From Undaria pinnatifida (Eukaryota; Sar; Phaeophyceae; Laminariales; Alariaceae), in contig JABAKD010000010.1 in NCBI GenBank assembly GCA_012845835.1, forward strand, positions 13,380,401-13,444,400: a stretch of DNA of 64,000 bases, in the 5' to 3' direction. A program made the position numbers and the translations under genes. Below, piece by piece: positions 39,249-50,302 of the stretch; the stretch's first letter is position 1, and every line of letters starts with the position of its first letter. A model generated the notes under the pieces. That model saw only the letters and a program-made list of their open reading frames with translations, was not told where the DNA came from and searched no databases.

Positions 39249-39499
39249 AATTGCACGTGCGTGCAAGGTTTCCAGATTTGCACGTAAACTCAATAGTGCC
39301 CCTGCCGACCTCGAGAGCAGACCTCGAACCCCCGAAAAGATTGGGGTTAGGTCTGGGGTTAGGGTTAGGTCTGGCGTCGGGTTGGTCGGTCTGGGCACTG
39401 CAACCGTCGTTTTGTGCGGACCTGCACATAAGGAACCGCCATACATATATCGCTGTTGAATTTACGTGCAAATGTAAAAAACCTTGCACGTGCGTGCAA
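39249..39499 (+). mobile_element. MITE with telomere-like centre, copy 2
   Basis: Left end AATTGCACGTGCGTGCAAGG, then TTTGCACGTAAACTCAATAG; right end TTTACGTGCAAATG, then CCTTGCACGTGCGTGCAA. The centre shares CCTGCCGACCTCGAGAGCAG, CAACCGTCGTTTTGTGCGGA and CGCCATACATATATCGCT with copy 1. Only two or three TTAGGG/TTAGGTC-type units remain (39,350-39,375), against about ten in copy 1. It is ~46 bp shorter than copy 1, mostly within the telomere-like part. Confidence 0.85.
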
Positions 39500-39517
39500 C
39501 TTCGCGGGGGCTGGTTC

Positions 39518-39565
39518 GTCATGAGTGGAAGGTTGCAGCTTCGAATCCCCCTACAGCAGTACACA
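39518..39565 (+). repeat. tRNA T-arm-like segment
   Basis: CGTCATGAGTGGAAGGTTGC, then AGCTTCGAATCCCCCTAC parallels 43,668-43,710 (CGTCATGGAAGGTTGCAGCT, TTGAATCCTCCTGC). GCTTCGAATCC is B-box-like. It is probably the head of a degraded SINE. Confidence 0.4.
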
Positions 39566-39622
39566 TACGATACGAGCATTCTCTTTTTTTGTGTGTCTGC
39601 ACCAAAGATTTATTTTTTTGCG

Positions 39623-39680
39623 TACAAGGGCTCCGCATGGGCGCCGGCATTCGCCGGCGCCCATGCTTCGGGTAGGGCAG
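39623..39680 (-). repeat. GC hairpin module (inverted)
   Basis: TACAAGGGCTCCGCATGGGC, palindrome GGGCGCCGGC-ATTC-GCCGGCGCCC at 39,639-39,662, then ATGCTTCGGG. It is the exact reverse complement of the module at 4418-4457 through the stem and the CCCTTGTA end. Confidence 0.75.
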
Positions 39681-39849
39681 GGCAGCACTTCGACAAGTTA
39701 AGGTGTAGCTGTCCGATTTGGCATTCATTGAACTTTCAAGTAATGCCATGAGTTTAATACGAACATGGGATTATGAAAGTCATGCTTTGACAAAAGAAAA
39801 AACGTAATATTATACAACAAAGAAGGCAAGGATAGGCGGAACAAACTAT

Positions 39850-40366
39850 GTTAAATGCGCCGTCAAGTAAAAGTTGGCGTCTATCAAACAAAAATACCGA
39901 AAAGAGTATTATTGAGAACCTGCGTCGCCTCTAGGCGAAACAAAAGAGGCCTTGGCATTAATGAAGAGACTGCACTGCTGTCCCCGTGGCAATGGAGGTT
40001 CGAAGTCGACAGGATGCAAAGTCGGTTTGCATCAAACGTCGACATGGGGCTATGTCAGCCGGCGAGGTTTTGGAAGAAGATAGCTTTATTTGTTACGTGA
40101 AGGCTGCCGCATTGATTAGTCTACGTGGTCGCGGGCGAGGAGGAAAACGAAGAAGAGGAGAGCGATCTCTCGTTGCGGCGGCGTTGTCTAAGATAGGTGC
40201 GGGGGTGGCTTTGCTCGGACGGGAGGTTGGCGTAGCGCTTCTTGTCTGTTTTTTCTCGGGAAGGCGGGATCTGTGTGTCTGCTGTCTTTGCTTCGCGGGT
40301 GCTTTCACGTTGTCGAAATCGGACGCGTCCCCTCGATACATAATATCCGAAGTGTCTCTACCATGA
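39850..40366 (+). other. unrecognised 126-codon frame and flanks
   Basis: A + frame from ATG 39,986 to 40,366 encodes 126 residues with an Arg/Gly-rich middle (RGRGRGGKRRRGERS) and a hydrophobic Cys-rich C-terminal stretch. The composition is not clearly repeat-driven, but there is no recognised domain and no intron evidence. It could be a small gene, a relic exon or chance. Confidence 0.3.
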
Positions 40367-40448
40367 CGACTGCTGACAGTGCCGTGCGTATTTCCTAGAG
40401 ATTAACATATTATTTACTGGTAGTAATAATATACCTTTGCAACATTTT

Positions 40449-40790
40449 TTTGTTCTTCATCCCATTTATTATCCTCGCACCGCTCTCGCGCTCCCTCCCA
40501 GTAGTAACTCAGGTCCGGGGTCACACAGCGGGCCCTCCTCCTCCTTCCCCACTTCGGTACGTGCCTTCATTTTTACCGCGAGGAGAATGCAGCATTTTCT
40601 TCCCTCGTCGACTCGCGTCGAATTGTACCTACCCACGCTGCTTGGCGCTCTCAGCAGTTGATCCCTTTTTTTTCTTTGCATTTTTGCAAATAAAGTCAAA
40701 TAAATCTCATCGTGGTGGGTGTCGAACTCAAGGACAACCAAACGTTGGTAGTATTCGAGGGTAAAACCACTAGACCACCGGGGCGGCCGG
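40449..40790 (-). mobile_element. tRNA-derived SINE, family 1, copy 3 (full length)
   Basis: On the - strand: CGCCCCGGTGGTCTAGTGG (A box), ~45 bp, then GAGTTCGACACCCACC (B box), then the family-1 body (GCGGTAAAAATGAAGGCACG, CTGGGAGGGAGCGCGAGAGC) and an A-rich tail beyond GATGAAGAAC. Length about 340 bp. This is the best copy to define the family; copies 1 and 2 align to it over the body. Confidence 0.82.
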
Positions 40791-40799
40791 CTGACAATT

Positions 40800-41275
40800 A
40801 ATTAAAACAAAACAGGATCTTTGCATAGAGATTACATTCCCTCCCCCATATTTGTATGATATTACGATGGTTGACGCCGCGTTACGTACCCAGAGAGGTG
40901 TTGCCTATGGTGTCAGTCAACATTATTATTTACTGATGGAGCCTGTGTCCTGTGACCACGGACTTGATTATGCGAGTTAATGTGCGAATAACAACAACAA
41001 CAACAACTACTACTACTGCTGCTCTTGAAGCTCGGAATTTGAAAATAGCGTACCAGGTATATATCGTTGACTACTACTATAGTTTTGATTGCTGCTGTGT
41101 CATTGATTAGTACGCCACGCGTTGACCCGTTCTCGGAAAATGAACTGCCCATTGGGAATCCAAAATCCAAAATCGCCCCCGCTATTCTCGGATGTGTTTC
41201 TTACCTCCCGTATGTAGTACGCGTTCACGATTAGGTATAGGGGACGGATATGGAAGGCGTTGGACAGCGCCCTTC
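40800..41275. other. unannotated stretch with a short repeat
   Basis: GACCACGGACTTGATTATGCGAGTTAATGT with an AACAACAACAACAACTAC run near 40,955-41,015 is echoed, inverted, at 41,697-41,750 (TTGTTGTTGTTCTCACATTA, ACTCGCATAATCAAGTCCG). The two form a widely spaced inverted repeat across ~800 bp. No coding content was recognised. Confidence 0.45.
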
Positions 41276-41755
41276 GAACAAAGTGACTTGACCGAGAAAT
41301 CCTACAGCACTGCCCACTGAGCTATTTCATCACTTGACTCAGTCAGTGGGTAGTGCTACATGACATACATATGTTAAACTACCAAAATAACCATTCATAA
41401 TGTCGTCAGCGCGCACGCTCGAAAACGACAAATATGAAGGCGGTGAGAATCGAACTCACGACATAGCACTACCCACGTGTCACGTGACTCAGAAGTAACT
41501 CAGTGGAATCAAATAAAAGCTAAAGCTGGACCGTTCCGCAACTAATGCACAGGCGGCAAATAAGCGGCAAATGGTAGGAAGTTCAACTTACTAGACAAGA
41601 AGGAAGAAAGAATCGCGAAAAAGTTCAAAATCGTGTTAGCAGAAAAACCAAATTTGCAGGAAGCAGCTGAAAGGTCTAGAAACAGGCAATGTTTCATTTG
41701 TTGTTGTTGTTCTCACATTAACTCGCATAATCAAGTCCGTGGTCACAGGACAGGC
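40955..41755. repeat. possible inverted-repeat pair bracketing tRNA-like sequence
   Basis: Left arm ~40,955-41,010 and right arm ~41,697-41,752 are reverse complements (CCTGTGACCACGGACTTGAT on one side, ATCAAGTCCGTGGTCACAGG on the other). The interval between holds the tRNA-like pieces at 41,285-41,475. No target duplication was identified. Confidence 0.55.
41285..41475 (-). repeat. tRNA-like fragments (A box and T arm)
   Basis: On the - strand, GAAATAGCTCAGTGGGCAGTG (from ~41,334 down) is a good A-box/D-arm sequence. Further along, CGTGAGTTCGATTCTCACCG (41,459-41,440) is a T arm with a perfect GTGAG/CTCAC stem. The T-arm piece lies upstream of the A-box piece on this strand, and no acceptor pairing joins them. 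They are therefore separate tRNA-derived fragments, not one gene. Confidence 0.5.
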
Positions 41756-41759
41756 TCCA

Positions 41760-43150
41760 GTCACTCTGGAGCAGAGGAATACCCTAGGGAAAAACACAAA
41801 CAACCCAAGGTGGTACACGCACTCGTATATCACAGCTGACGCAATTTATGCCTCCACCAGAAACATATAAAAGTGAAATCGGGAGTCAGTTTACGATGTG
41901 CCAGGTCCATACCGGTGCATACGTCTCATTACTCGCGCCTGGAAAACCGACTATTATTCCGCTTGCCAACCAAGAAAGACTACCACGTATATATTACACA
42001 TAGTATCTATCACTACGCATACGCACGACAGACGCAAGTCAAATGGAAAAAAGAAACAAAGAACAAATAAGAAGAGAAAGGAAAGGAAGTGGGTGCATGG
42101 GGTCAAGAAAAAGAAAAGAAAGAGACATTTCGAGGTTCTACTGGCGAGTCTGCCACCAGAATGGGATGTCACGTGGTTTTTCGACGGTCGACAGCAGTAC
42201 TACGAACGACTTCCGATACACCCACCAAAGCACGGACTACCGGCCAATTACGCGATCGACAGCTGGCCGTGGTTGTCACGTGTCTCTGTGTTGGGGGCCC
42301 CTGTGCCCTGCCTCTTGTTTGTTCTTGTTTGGGTAAAACATGGGGTGTGCTCGATGGTCTCACGGCAGCAGCACACCAGAACGTCCGCTCGTACGACGTA
42401 TCATTCTTACAGGAAAAGTAATATTTTTTTCTTCATCAATATGAACATAAAGCGGTTGTGATATGTTGGACAGAGTGATGCGTGTACGATTAAACTTGCC
42501 AACGGCCCTCGTACTGCACTTTGAGCTATCTGCTGTGGTTCTGGTTGCTACTAGTTGCTGCAGTATGTGCTAGAAGTTTCGCCCTTCGGCTACTGCTGCT
42601 ACACCTGCTGTTGTGTGTTTGCCAATGTCGTCAGTTGGCGTTCATGCTCGTCGTACATACTGCTGTTCTCACCCAGTACGCAAGGGTTTCCTTGTACCTC
42701 AACCGTACGACGACGAGCTCAAAACAGAAGGAAGGTGACATGAAATAAATGGCATGGACAATGACGACATAGAGGCGAGCACAGCAGGATATTTCGCCTC
42801 GAATCAACCGCACTCGTTCATGCCTACAGCAGAGGCTGGCTGGAGTGTCAGCGGCCACTCTAAAGCCAGGGCCAAAGGCCGAAGAGACGGCTCTACCTGC
42901 TTGGTTTTGTCTCGAGATTCTGTTACGTGAAAATATCGTGATTTGGGAGTTACTTTGTCACGAAACGTCTTGCCGTCGGTAATTTTTGTCGCGAAGTTGT
43001 TGGATATCGTCGGTAACTTGTGTCACGTTTTAGGTGAACCCACACTAGAAAAATGAATTTCCAGCTGGCAAAACGAGCAGAAACAAAAGCATTAAAAAGG
43101 CCGGGCAAGAAACCAAACGAACTAGTAAAAAAGTACAGAGAAGAAACTAA
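41760..43150. other. unannotated stretch
   Basis: Several frames of 60-187 codons occur, the longest on the + strand at 41,898-42,461, but none shows a recognised domain or convincing splice pattern. Lys-rich runs reflect the A-rich tract at 42,040-42,120. I see no repeat partner in the window. Confidence 0.35.
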
Positions 43151-43154
43151 CGCT

Positions 43155-43510
43155 CGAGAGTATGCCACCGCAAAATTCAAAACATTATCAAGTACCGTTC
43201 GGAAATGATGCCAATTTTGTAAATCATCCAGGCGTTGCAGACATCAAGATTCAATCAAAATCTCCGAAATTCCTCCTCGACATGCGGTATTTTTGCAACT
43301 CCTCGCTTGTCTCGCTCGGCAAGCGTCCGCGTTCACGTCGATGTACGGAACGGACACGGCAGGGCGAGGGGCGTTGGAGCCGCCCCGCAAAGGCGACGCT
43401 CGAACGAAGCTATATTCGACCGAGAATTCCAGTTCCGCGAATCGCATACTTCGGCCGAGACGAAAAAAACTCCTGACCAAATCCCTGACACCAAAGAAGG
43501 GTTTTATATA
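43155..43510 (+). repeat. 340-bp interspersed repeat, copy 2
   Basis: CCGCAAAATTCAAAACATTA, GCCAATTTTGTAAATCATCC, TCCTCGACATGCGGTATTTT, CGTTCACGTCGATGTACGGA and GAGAATTCCAGTTCCGCGAA match 4070-4410. The right edge passes into TTTTATATAGATTTATG rather than a GC hairpin. One + frame (43,162-43,476) is open across most of this copy but is broken in copy 1, so coding potential is weak. Confidence 0.7.
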
Positions 43511-43559
43511 GATTTATGATGCACATAAAAGGTTGAGTGGCTCAAACCATTGATATGTT

Positions 43560-44115
43560 GATGAAATATGTGGGTTGACTTTGGTGGGAAGGTCACGGTT
43601 TCGATTCCCTCTACGAACGTCTTTTTTTGGGGGTTTACTTTTTTTACGTTTCAACAGGTTGACATGCGTTCGTCATGGAAGGTTGCAGCTTTGAATCCTC
43701 CTGCGATGATTTTTTTTTTCGTGTTTGTACTTTTTTTCTACTTTTCACTGCACAGGTTTGATATAACCTATCTTTGTTGCGGTGATGTACGTATCGTTAG
43801 TACCGTTATTGCTGTTGATATTTTGCATGGTAAGATAGTAGCTTGCGTCCCTTTTGAGTCGAGAGCGCGGGTTCAAATCCCGCAGGAGAGTTTTTTTTTT
43901 GTGACCATGTAAAACAACGTACAGACTATGGTTAGAAAGTGGCTCGTCCTTTTTGAGTACGAGTATGAGATCCGGGGTTCAATTACCACCGAAGCGCTTC
44001 CGTTTTTTTTGTTGGGGGGGGGGTTATGACGAACGACGTGTGGTTAGGAAATAGCTTGTGTCCCTTTTGAGTATGCGGTCGGAGGTTTAATTCCGACCGG
44101 AGCGCTTCCTTTTTG
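43560..44115 (+). repeat. cluster of tRNA T-arm-like units each followed by a T run
   Basis: Five pieces end with a T-arm-like sequence and a T tract: ...GGTTTCGATTCCC (43,596), ...GCAGCTTTGAATCCTCCTGC (43,685), ...GCGGGTTCAAATCCCGC (43,869), ...CCGGGGTTCAATTACC (43,974) and ...GGTCGGAGGTTTAATTCCGACC (44,078). The third and fifth form perfect T stems. The last three also share CTTGTGTCCCTTTTGAGT-type upstream sequence, giving a ~140-bp tandem period. T runs resemble Pol III terminators. Complete cloverleaves were not found. Confidence 0.55.
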
Positions 44116-44219
44116 TTGTGTGTGTCCCGCTTTTTCAACTCTTTTTGTTATGTAGGCATCGTGTGAGGTTCACAACAGGGTACCTGAATCGGATGTGTTA
44201 ATATCGTACTGCTGTACGC

Positions 44220-44520
44220 TGCTGTACGACGTACGAGTATGTTTGAATCTGCCCGTCATGTATTTCTGCTGGTGTTGCTTCTCAGATGTTGCTATCCTGC
44301 TGTGCTGTTCGTCATCGTGTGGCGGATGACGCAATTTGTTGCTGTGGGTTATTGCACCTGATTAACGTTATTTGTACTGTACCCGTTGGCAGTACTGTCG
44401 AATGTACAGCCCCGATTTACCTAGAATCCTATACTCATAATACATACCATGCATCCTCGAAAATTACGGGCATGCGCGGAGCCAAGGCGGGCGGCAGCCC
44501 GCAGGGGCGAAGCTCCCCTG
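44220..44520 (+). repeat. ~310-bp interspersed repeat ending in a GC hairpin, copy 2
   Basis: TGTATTTCTGCTGGTGTTGC, TTCGTCATCGTG, GGATGACGCAATTTGTTGCT, TATTGCACCTGATTAACG, then AAATTACGGGCATGCGCGGA and GGCGGGC-GGCA-GCCCGC. It matches 38,790-39,105. Beyond the hairpin the two copies diverge. Confidence 0.7.
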
Positions 44521-44639
44521 GTATTGAACGTAAAAGACGCCGTCACCCCTCGTGGATTACCTTCATTTTCTTTTTGCGGTGTTTTTCACCTCCCCTTCCC
44601 CCCCACCCCCCCCTCTCCACACCCCTTAAAAATACATAT

Positions 44640-45160
44640 GACAGTTGGCCTCGGTTGGCACCGACGCTGTAAAACATTGTAGTCCATGTATATTCGGGTT
44701 GGCGTTGGTTGGCAACGACGCTGTAAAACTGTCAATCACTGCGTGAGCTAGACAAAACCAGGGTACCGTTTTTTTTGTTTTTTGGCTCTCACCCATATGA
44801 TGGTTATCGAGTTGGATCATATTGTGCGGGGTGGAGAACCCTAACTCCGCACAAGGGGAATGATCGCATCACGTAGTGTAAATGAATGAGGTAAGGCACC
44901 CACGAGGCAGTTACATAGTAATACCCATTTGCTCTGGAGTGGCCACACCAGAAAACAAAGTAACTCATTGGCGCTGTCACCCATAAGCAAGAAAATAGGC
45001 ACAAGGTGCCGAAGTCCGTCTTACGAGCGGTTCTTGGAAGGATGCAGGTTACCCTTCATGCGACTCGCCGAATACCTCACGGCGCTTCGCGCATGGTGCA
45101 AGCAAGGTCTGCCTGGTTGGTGAAAACCCGACGTGCTCCGTCCCGGCATGGTAGGGATGC
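44640..45160. other. unannotated stretch with a 60-bp direct repeat
   Basis: TTGGCNTNGGTTGGCA(C/A)CGACGCTGTAAAAC occurs twice, near 44,647 and 44,699. Otherwise no feature was recognised; short frames lack support. Confidence 0.4.
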
Positions 45161-45230
45161 GAGGTTCCATGGTCGTATGACAACGGCCATGCACAAACTG
45201 AGTACACCCCCCCCCCCCCTCTCCACGCTG
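45160..45230 (+). repeat. poly-C-tailed interspersed repeat, decayed copy
   Basis: TCCATGGTCGTATGACAACG, GCCATGCACAAACTGAGTAC and a C12 run follow the order of the family at 37,610, with several substitutions. Confidence 0.5.
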
Positions 45231-47735
45231 TTCCCGTGAAAAATAAACGCCGTCGGCGCCTAAATTCCTCTGCAGAAAATGATCGCGGCCGCTCCCCAGT
45301 GGTCGGCGTACGCTATGCCGCCATGACTCATGAGAGACTCCTCCCGGATAGAACGGAGACCTTCATGTGCCGGCGTATCGCGCGGAAACATGGCCTCACT
45401 AGCGCGTTTTTTCTGTGAACGACTGCTGCCTGCCCACCGACCACGCCTCCCCGTCATGGCTGGGAATGGACGGGAGAGAATGGGGGCTGGGGGAAGTGGG
45501 AGGAGGGGGGGATGGGGGAGTGAGGACGAAAATTGATTGGGTTGGGGTGGGGAAAGAAGGGTTGGCGGTGGTTTGATGGGGGGGTTGGGTTGGTGATGGT
45601 GGTTGGGGGGGGAGTTCGGAGTTTTTTTTGGGCGGGGGTGGTGACCTTTGGTGGTGGCGGCGTTGGAACGAGCGTAGTACAATTATGCCACGTCCACACT
45701 GCTGACTGTCTGCGTTCTTCTTGTGCTTGCTGCCCAGTTTGTTTGGTGCCACGGCTGAGCTGTACTGTACCTCGAGGACACGTCCGTTGCGTGGATTGTG
45801 ATTTTGTTCTTGTTCTTTGTCTTGTCTTGTCTTGTTTATTTTGTCTTCTGTTTTGATGGCTTTTTGGCGGTGGCTAGCCACGGTGGCGGTGGCTAGCCAC
45901 GGTGGCGGTGGCGAACGCCTGTTGTACGCGTAGCTCCACTGCTGTCATCAAATGTCGAGACAACAACGCGGGAGGGTTTTGAGAGCGACGGAAAAGAAAG
46001 CGTGTGTTGCTGGTCCGACTATTTTTTGGTACGAGACTGGAAACGTTCTGTACGATACTGCAAGCAGACAATGCGCAGCCAGTATTCTGCCGTGTCATGG
46101 TTGTGTGCTGCTGTGGGGGAACACATGTGCCATGTGCGGGGATGAGGGCGAGTTGGCGAAGTTTAGCACGAGAAAACCGGATCCACACGTTCCTGGGTGC
46201 TTTTTTGGTTGGTTGCTGCAGTGCTGTTGAGGAAGCCCTATCGCGCACAAGTGGCAAGTACTGCTCTGTGGTGCTGTTTCTCTCTGTACTCCTGTGCTGT
46301 ACAGCAGCAGCAGTATTAGTTAACAGCAGTATAGCATAAGTATTCAGCAGGGTTGGTGTTGTAGTAGCACCAGCTTGCAGCGGTATCAATGAGCACTATT
46401 AATAGCACAGCAGAGAGAGACGTTAGGCGCCCGCACTTTTTCTATTTGTCATTTTTTTTTGGATGGAAAGTTTTGATCGGTGGGAAATACTTGGGTGTGA
46501 TTTAGAGGTAGTATTGCACCTCAGCAGTTTCAGTATACTGTATAGCACAGCACTGTATGCTGGTATTATTCGTGAAGTACCCAGGTGTAGCAAGAGAAAG
46601 AGGAGGCAGCAACAGGCGATCCATCGTAGGTTTTGTTGATTCCACTCTCGCTCGACGGAGGCGTGTAAGCGTTCGAGCGCGCGTGTTTTCCGGTGCTTGA
46701 GAAAATAATCTTCAGTATACATAAATTATGTTCCTTTTTTGAAGTCCTCAACTCGCCGATTCGCAGTTCAAAACGTGTTTCAAGACTAGCGATGAACCTC
46801 GAGAGTGCACGGGAAACGCAAGAAATCACGAACGCCTGGCCCAGCACCTACTGGCGGGCTATAGCACGGGTCCCCTGGTAAGGCGGCGATGGGCCAGAGC
46901 AATAAACATATTGTGGTGGAAGCCGCCAGTTTCGTGCCAGGTTGTTCATGTGATGCCCTAGTCGCGCCAGGCGATTTTGACATGTTCTATCGGGATACCG
47001 CCTTGCTCAAATCGCTATAATGGAGGACCCCTAGTGTACTATATAAGAGCATCATAGGGCCTGTTCGCATGTTCTACCAGGCTGCCAGCATTGTCTCGTG
47101 CCGTACCCACGTCGTAGTGCCGCTCGCATGGGACACCAAACAATGCCACTTGCTGCATTTCGATGCTAGTTCTTCAACCTCATAATTTATGGACCATAAA
47201 GCATGTGCGCGTGGTGTGTCCTCGATATGCTGCAGCGAGTTGCTTGTGTCGGAGCCTGTCATAATTTATCACCCCACCATACCACGCGTTTCTGCTGTGC
47301 TGCCGCTCTGGGTGCGCGTGTCCATCGATGCGGAAACATACGCAAGCATTTCTCACAACGAACCACGGATTATTCTTGGTTCGGTTTCCGACAGGCGCCG
47401 TGTCCAAGTCACCCTCTCTCTCGCGCTCCCTCGCTACTTTTCGCTCTCGCTGACACTTCCCCATTGCGCGAAGAGGAAGGGACTCGTCCTCCCGCTGTTG
47501 GTGGTTTCTGTTGTTGTTGTTGGTCTCGGGTACACTGGGATCAAGTATTATAGCAGTTTTATTCCCCAGTGGTACACGGGTGTTTCTCGAAGCAAACATT
47601 TCCTGATCCGTCTGTCCCTCGCAAATACTTCGAAGTAGTTGCTAGCAATTGTGACTCTGCTTGCGTGAATGCCTACTAATAATAATAATATTTCAATTTC
47701 GATGTGCCATGCGAACCAGGACGAACGCCCCTCTG
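45231..47735. other. unannotated stretch
   Basis: Holds a triplicated GGTGGCGGTGGCTAGCCAC at 45,864-45,911, a G-rich run at 45,600, and AGCAGCAGCAG/AGTATTCAGCAG phrases near 46,300. Open frames of 90-150 codons on both strands (for example + 47,189-47,638 and - 47,180-47,599, which overlap each other) have no recognised domain. I cannot support a gene. Confidence 0.35.
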
Positions 47736-47744
47736 AGGACCACG

Positions 47745-48090
47745 AGTTGGTACGGACAGCCAGCACGCAGGTGCTCGGCCTGGGTGTGTGTTGAGCCACA
47801 CAATTTGGACCGAACAGCCGCATTCGAAGAATGTTTTGTCGTACCTCTGGTATATTATGAAGGCGTTCCACTCGCCTGCACAGGTCACGTACTACCACGC
47901 ACTTCGGGACGGATAGACAGCACGTAGACGCTTTGCATGGTCCAAATCCCACCTTCCGGGGTGCGTTGTGTGTTGAGCCACATCATTTGACCGAACACCC
48001 TCATTCGAAGCATATTGTGTCGTACCTCTGGTACCTTTCGAGAAAAAAAATGACTCGCTTGTTGTACAGCTCACGCTGTACCACTTGTTA
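47745..48090. repeat. ~180-bp tandem duplication
   Basis: GTGTGTTGAGCCACACAATTT, CGAACAGCCGCATTCGAAGAA and TTTGTCGTACCTCTGGTA (47,784-47,853) recur as GTGTGTTGAGCCACATCATTT, CGAACACCCTCATTCGAAGC and TGTGTCGTACCTCTGGTA (47,968-48,034). Both are followed by ACTCGCCTG/ACTCGCTTG. Two diverged copies. Confidence 0.7.
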
Positions 48091-48215
48091 TGGTATTTCG
48101 ATGGGAGCCTAACAAGGCGTAAGATATGGTATGCGGCGGTACGGCTGGATATGAAAGGGTTTCACATGCCTTTGAAGGCATGTGCGTTGCCTCGCGGAAT
48201 TTGCTGTTCACACCT

Positions 48216-48724
48216 AAGACCATCTTTTATGTACGAGAAATTATTTTCGGGCCCTCAGAACTGAGATTTTTGGCTGATCATACGCGATTTACTCGGCGGG
48301 ACGACCTAAAACACCAATATATAGACTCTTCAAGATCCACCACGTAGTTTTCCGAGGGCTTTCTGGAGCAGTTCTCCGTTTCTCCAGGGTCTCGTTTTGA
48401 TTTTTGTCGCAACAAATCGGTTTTCAGAAATTTGCAATGTTGCTCAAAACTGGGGCCAAAAATAATGGATTTTTAAGGATATTAGGCTAAAAATCATGAG
48501 GTCGTCGGAACCGGCAAATTGGACGAACAGACAAACTACGAGTGAGTCTGGAGAAACGGATAAGACTTTAAGTGCGTCAGAAAGCTCTCGGAAAACTACG
48601 GGAAGCATTCTAAATAGTCTACAATAATAGGTGTTTTTGGTCGTCCCGCCGAGTAAATCGCGTATGATCAGCCCAAAATATAAGTTCTGAGGGCCCAAAA
48701 ATAATTTCCCATAATAATTGGTCT
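48216..48724. mobile_element. fold-back/MITE element with ~210-bp arms
   Basis: Arms ~48,216-48,420 and ~48,515-48,724 are reverse complements. Shared blocks: GGGCCCTCAGAACT(T/G)A, GGCTGATCATACGCGATTTA, CTCGGCGGGACGACC, CGTAGTTTTCCGAGGGCTTT and CGTTTCTCCAG. The ~100-bp centre has no coding potential. Ends carry AAGACC/GGTCTT and AAATTATTTTCGGGCC. No target duplication is certain. Confidence 0.8.
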
Positions 48725-49080
48725 TGAAGCTTAGACAAATATATCCGTGAGTATTCCAAATATATCCGTGAGTATTCCTTCATTTTTGAAAATATATAAT
48801 CAAGATAGACTTTATTATATACCTGGTACTTAAATTTATTAAAGTAGTAGATTTATTGTAGCTCCTTACTATCGTAGAGGTGGGAAAATTGGGCTTTTGG
48901 GGTGTTGCACCCTTTCTAAAAAATCGGGACTCATTTGAGAGACTGGAACCACACCCCATTCCCTAGGGAAAACCCGTAATTCCGCGACACACGCTGCTGT
49001 ACTTTGCCCAGGGAGTTTTGCAAGGTACAAGCGTGTACCAGCAGGGTTCAGACCGCTCGTGGACATTGACCTTTTAGTCA

Positions 49081-49225
49081 GGAAATCAGCGAATCCATCT
49101 TGTGCTGTAATATAAACAAGCAACATTATCTTATCGGGAGTGGCCAAAACATCGTGGACATTATTATTAGCCTTTTAGTCAGCGAATCCATTTTGTGCTG
49201 TAATATAAACAAACAACAGTATTTT
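49081..49225. repeat. ~45-bp direct repeat pair
   Basis: CAGCGAATCCATCTTGTGCT, then GTAATATAAACAAGCAACA at 49,086-49,124 recurs at 49,179-49,217 (CAGCGAATCCATTTTGTGCT, GTAATATAAACAAACAACA). Also shared is CGTGGACATT...CCTTTTAGTCAG. A short tandem duplication of ~95-bp period. Confidence 0.75.
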
Positions 49226-49229
49226 ATTA

Positions 49230-49864
49230 TTTTTGCCGACACCCCTGCCGACACTGCCGCTGCCGCTGCCGCCTCCCTCGCTCCCGCTGCTGTCGCCCCC
49301 GCTCCCGCCCGGTTGCTTCAGACTTGCCCGACACCGAGTCGTCAAATCCGCCCCCGCCTCCGCTACCTCCGCTGTCCCCAACGCTCTGGCCGCGCCCGCC
49401 CCTCTACCGCCTACACGCCGTCGGGGGGTGCGAGGAGGAGCGTAGGAGCAGGGGAGACGACAAACGTAGTCTACAGGAGGAAGGGGTGTTATCATACGTA
49501 TTTTCGAGAAATAATGGTGAAAAACTCTACACCACTCTGGCGATCACCAATGCGTCGTCGAACACTTCTCTCCGTGAACACTGAGCCGAACACACTCCAA
49601 TGGGGTGGAAAGCAGTCGTTGTGTGTGCTGTGGTGTTGATAGTGAGTGCTCGAAGAGTCTGCCCTGTCTCCACCATATCGACAAAAAATGACACTTCGGA
49701 AATAGTGCACGGTCTCGGCTACTTCACGCACAGCCCATCTATATTGCCCACACTCTACCTCTCAGCTCCGGCCCCGAAAAAATGTCTCAAGACCGATACC
49801 CCACGCAGTTTTTACTCTGCTTATTATGCGTTCGTTGATGTCCGTTTTTGGCGCGTGCTATGAT
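49230..49864. other. unannotated, C/G-rich then mixed
   Basis: A GCCGCTGCCGC-rich low-complexity segment spans 49,240-49,320. Open frames here overlap on both strands without recognisable motifs. The left 5-bp target duplication of the copia element (AGAGG) ends this interval at 49,865-49,869. Confidence 0.4.
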
Positions 49865-49869
49865 AGAGG

Positions 49870-50225
49870 TGTTGGTAAACCCGTGACTTCTGGAGAAAGA
49901 GATATTGCGAGGTCCCACGCCACTTCGGAAAGATGCACACAATCGGACCAATGCAACGTACCGATCACGGCAATAAGCCGTTATTCCGACCTCTAGCAAC
50001 AATGCGGGAGTATTCTACCTGACAATTGTCCGATGTACCATACATAGTCCTACGGTCCAATGCATAACCCTTAGGTGTGTACAATCTACCGAACTACCGC
50101 AGCACCACAATGAGTATTCCTATGTGCTAGCTCGGCAACCTCAGATCGACAGTTCCGGTATTCAAATAATCCAATCAGATGTTCTACCGCAACTCAGTCG
50201 ATACACACGGCCGCTATCACGAACA
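49870..50225 (-). repeat. 3' LTR of the copia element
   Basis: 356 bp. Nearly identical to the LTR at 54,774-55,199 except for one block: ATTGCGAGG here replaces ~75 bp (TATATGAGACCTTGG ... AGCTTCGAGCT) there. Small substitutions include ACCACAATG/ATCACAAGG and GTTCCGG/GTTCCGC. It carries the terminal TG...CA dinucleotides. Confidence 0.95.
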
Positions 50226-50302
50226 CCCTCCCTAGGGGCTGTTGTATCTACCAGACCAAAAAAAATATCAAAGAAAAGAAAGAAAAGAAACGACTCAGAC
50301 TT

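Noticed and set aside
41285-41475. A single intact tRNA gene on the - strand
   Set aside because: A-box and T-arm pieces are in the wrong order on that strand and no acceptor stem forms.
46693-46887. Possible + strand exon ending at a GTAAGG donor
   Set aside because: Only ~30 residues, no matching neighbour exons and no recognised domain; the donor-like sequence alone is not enough.
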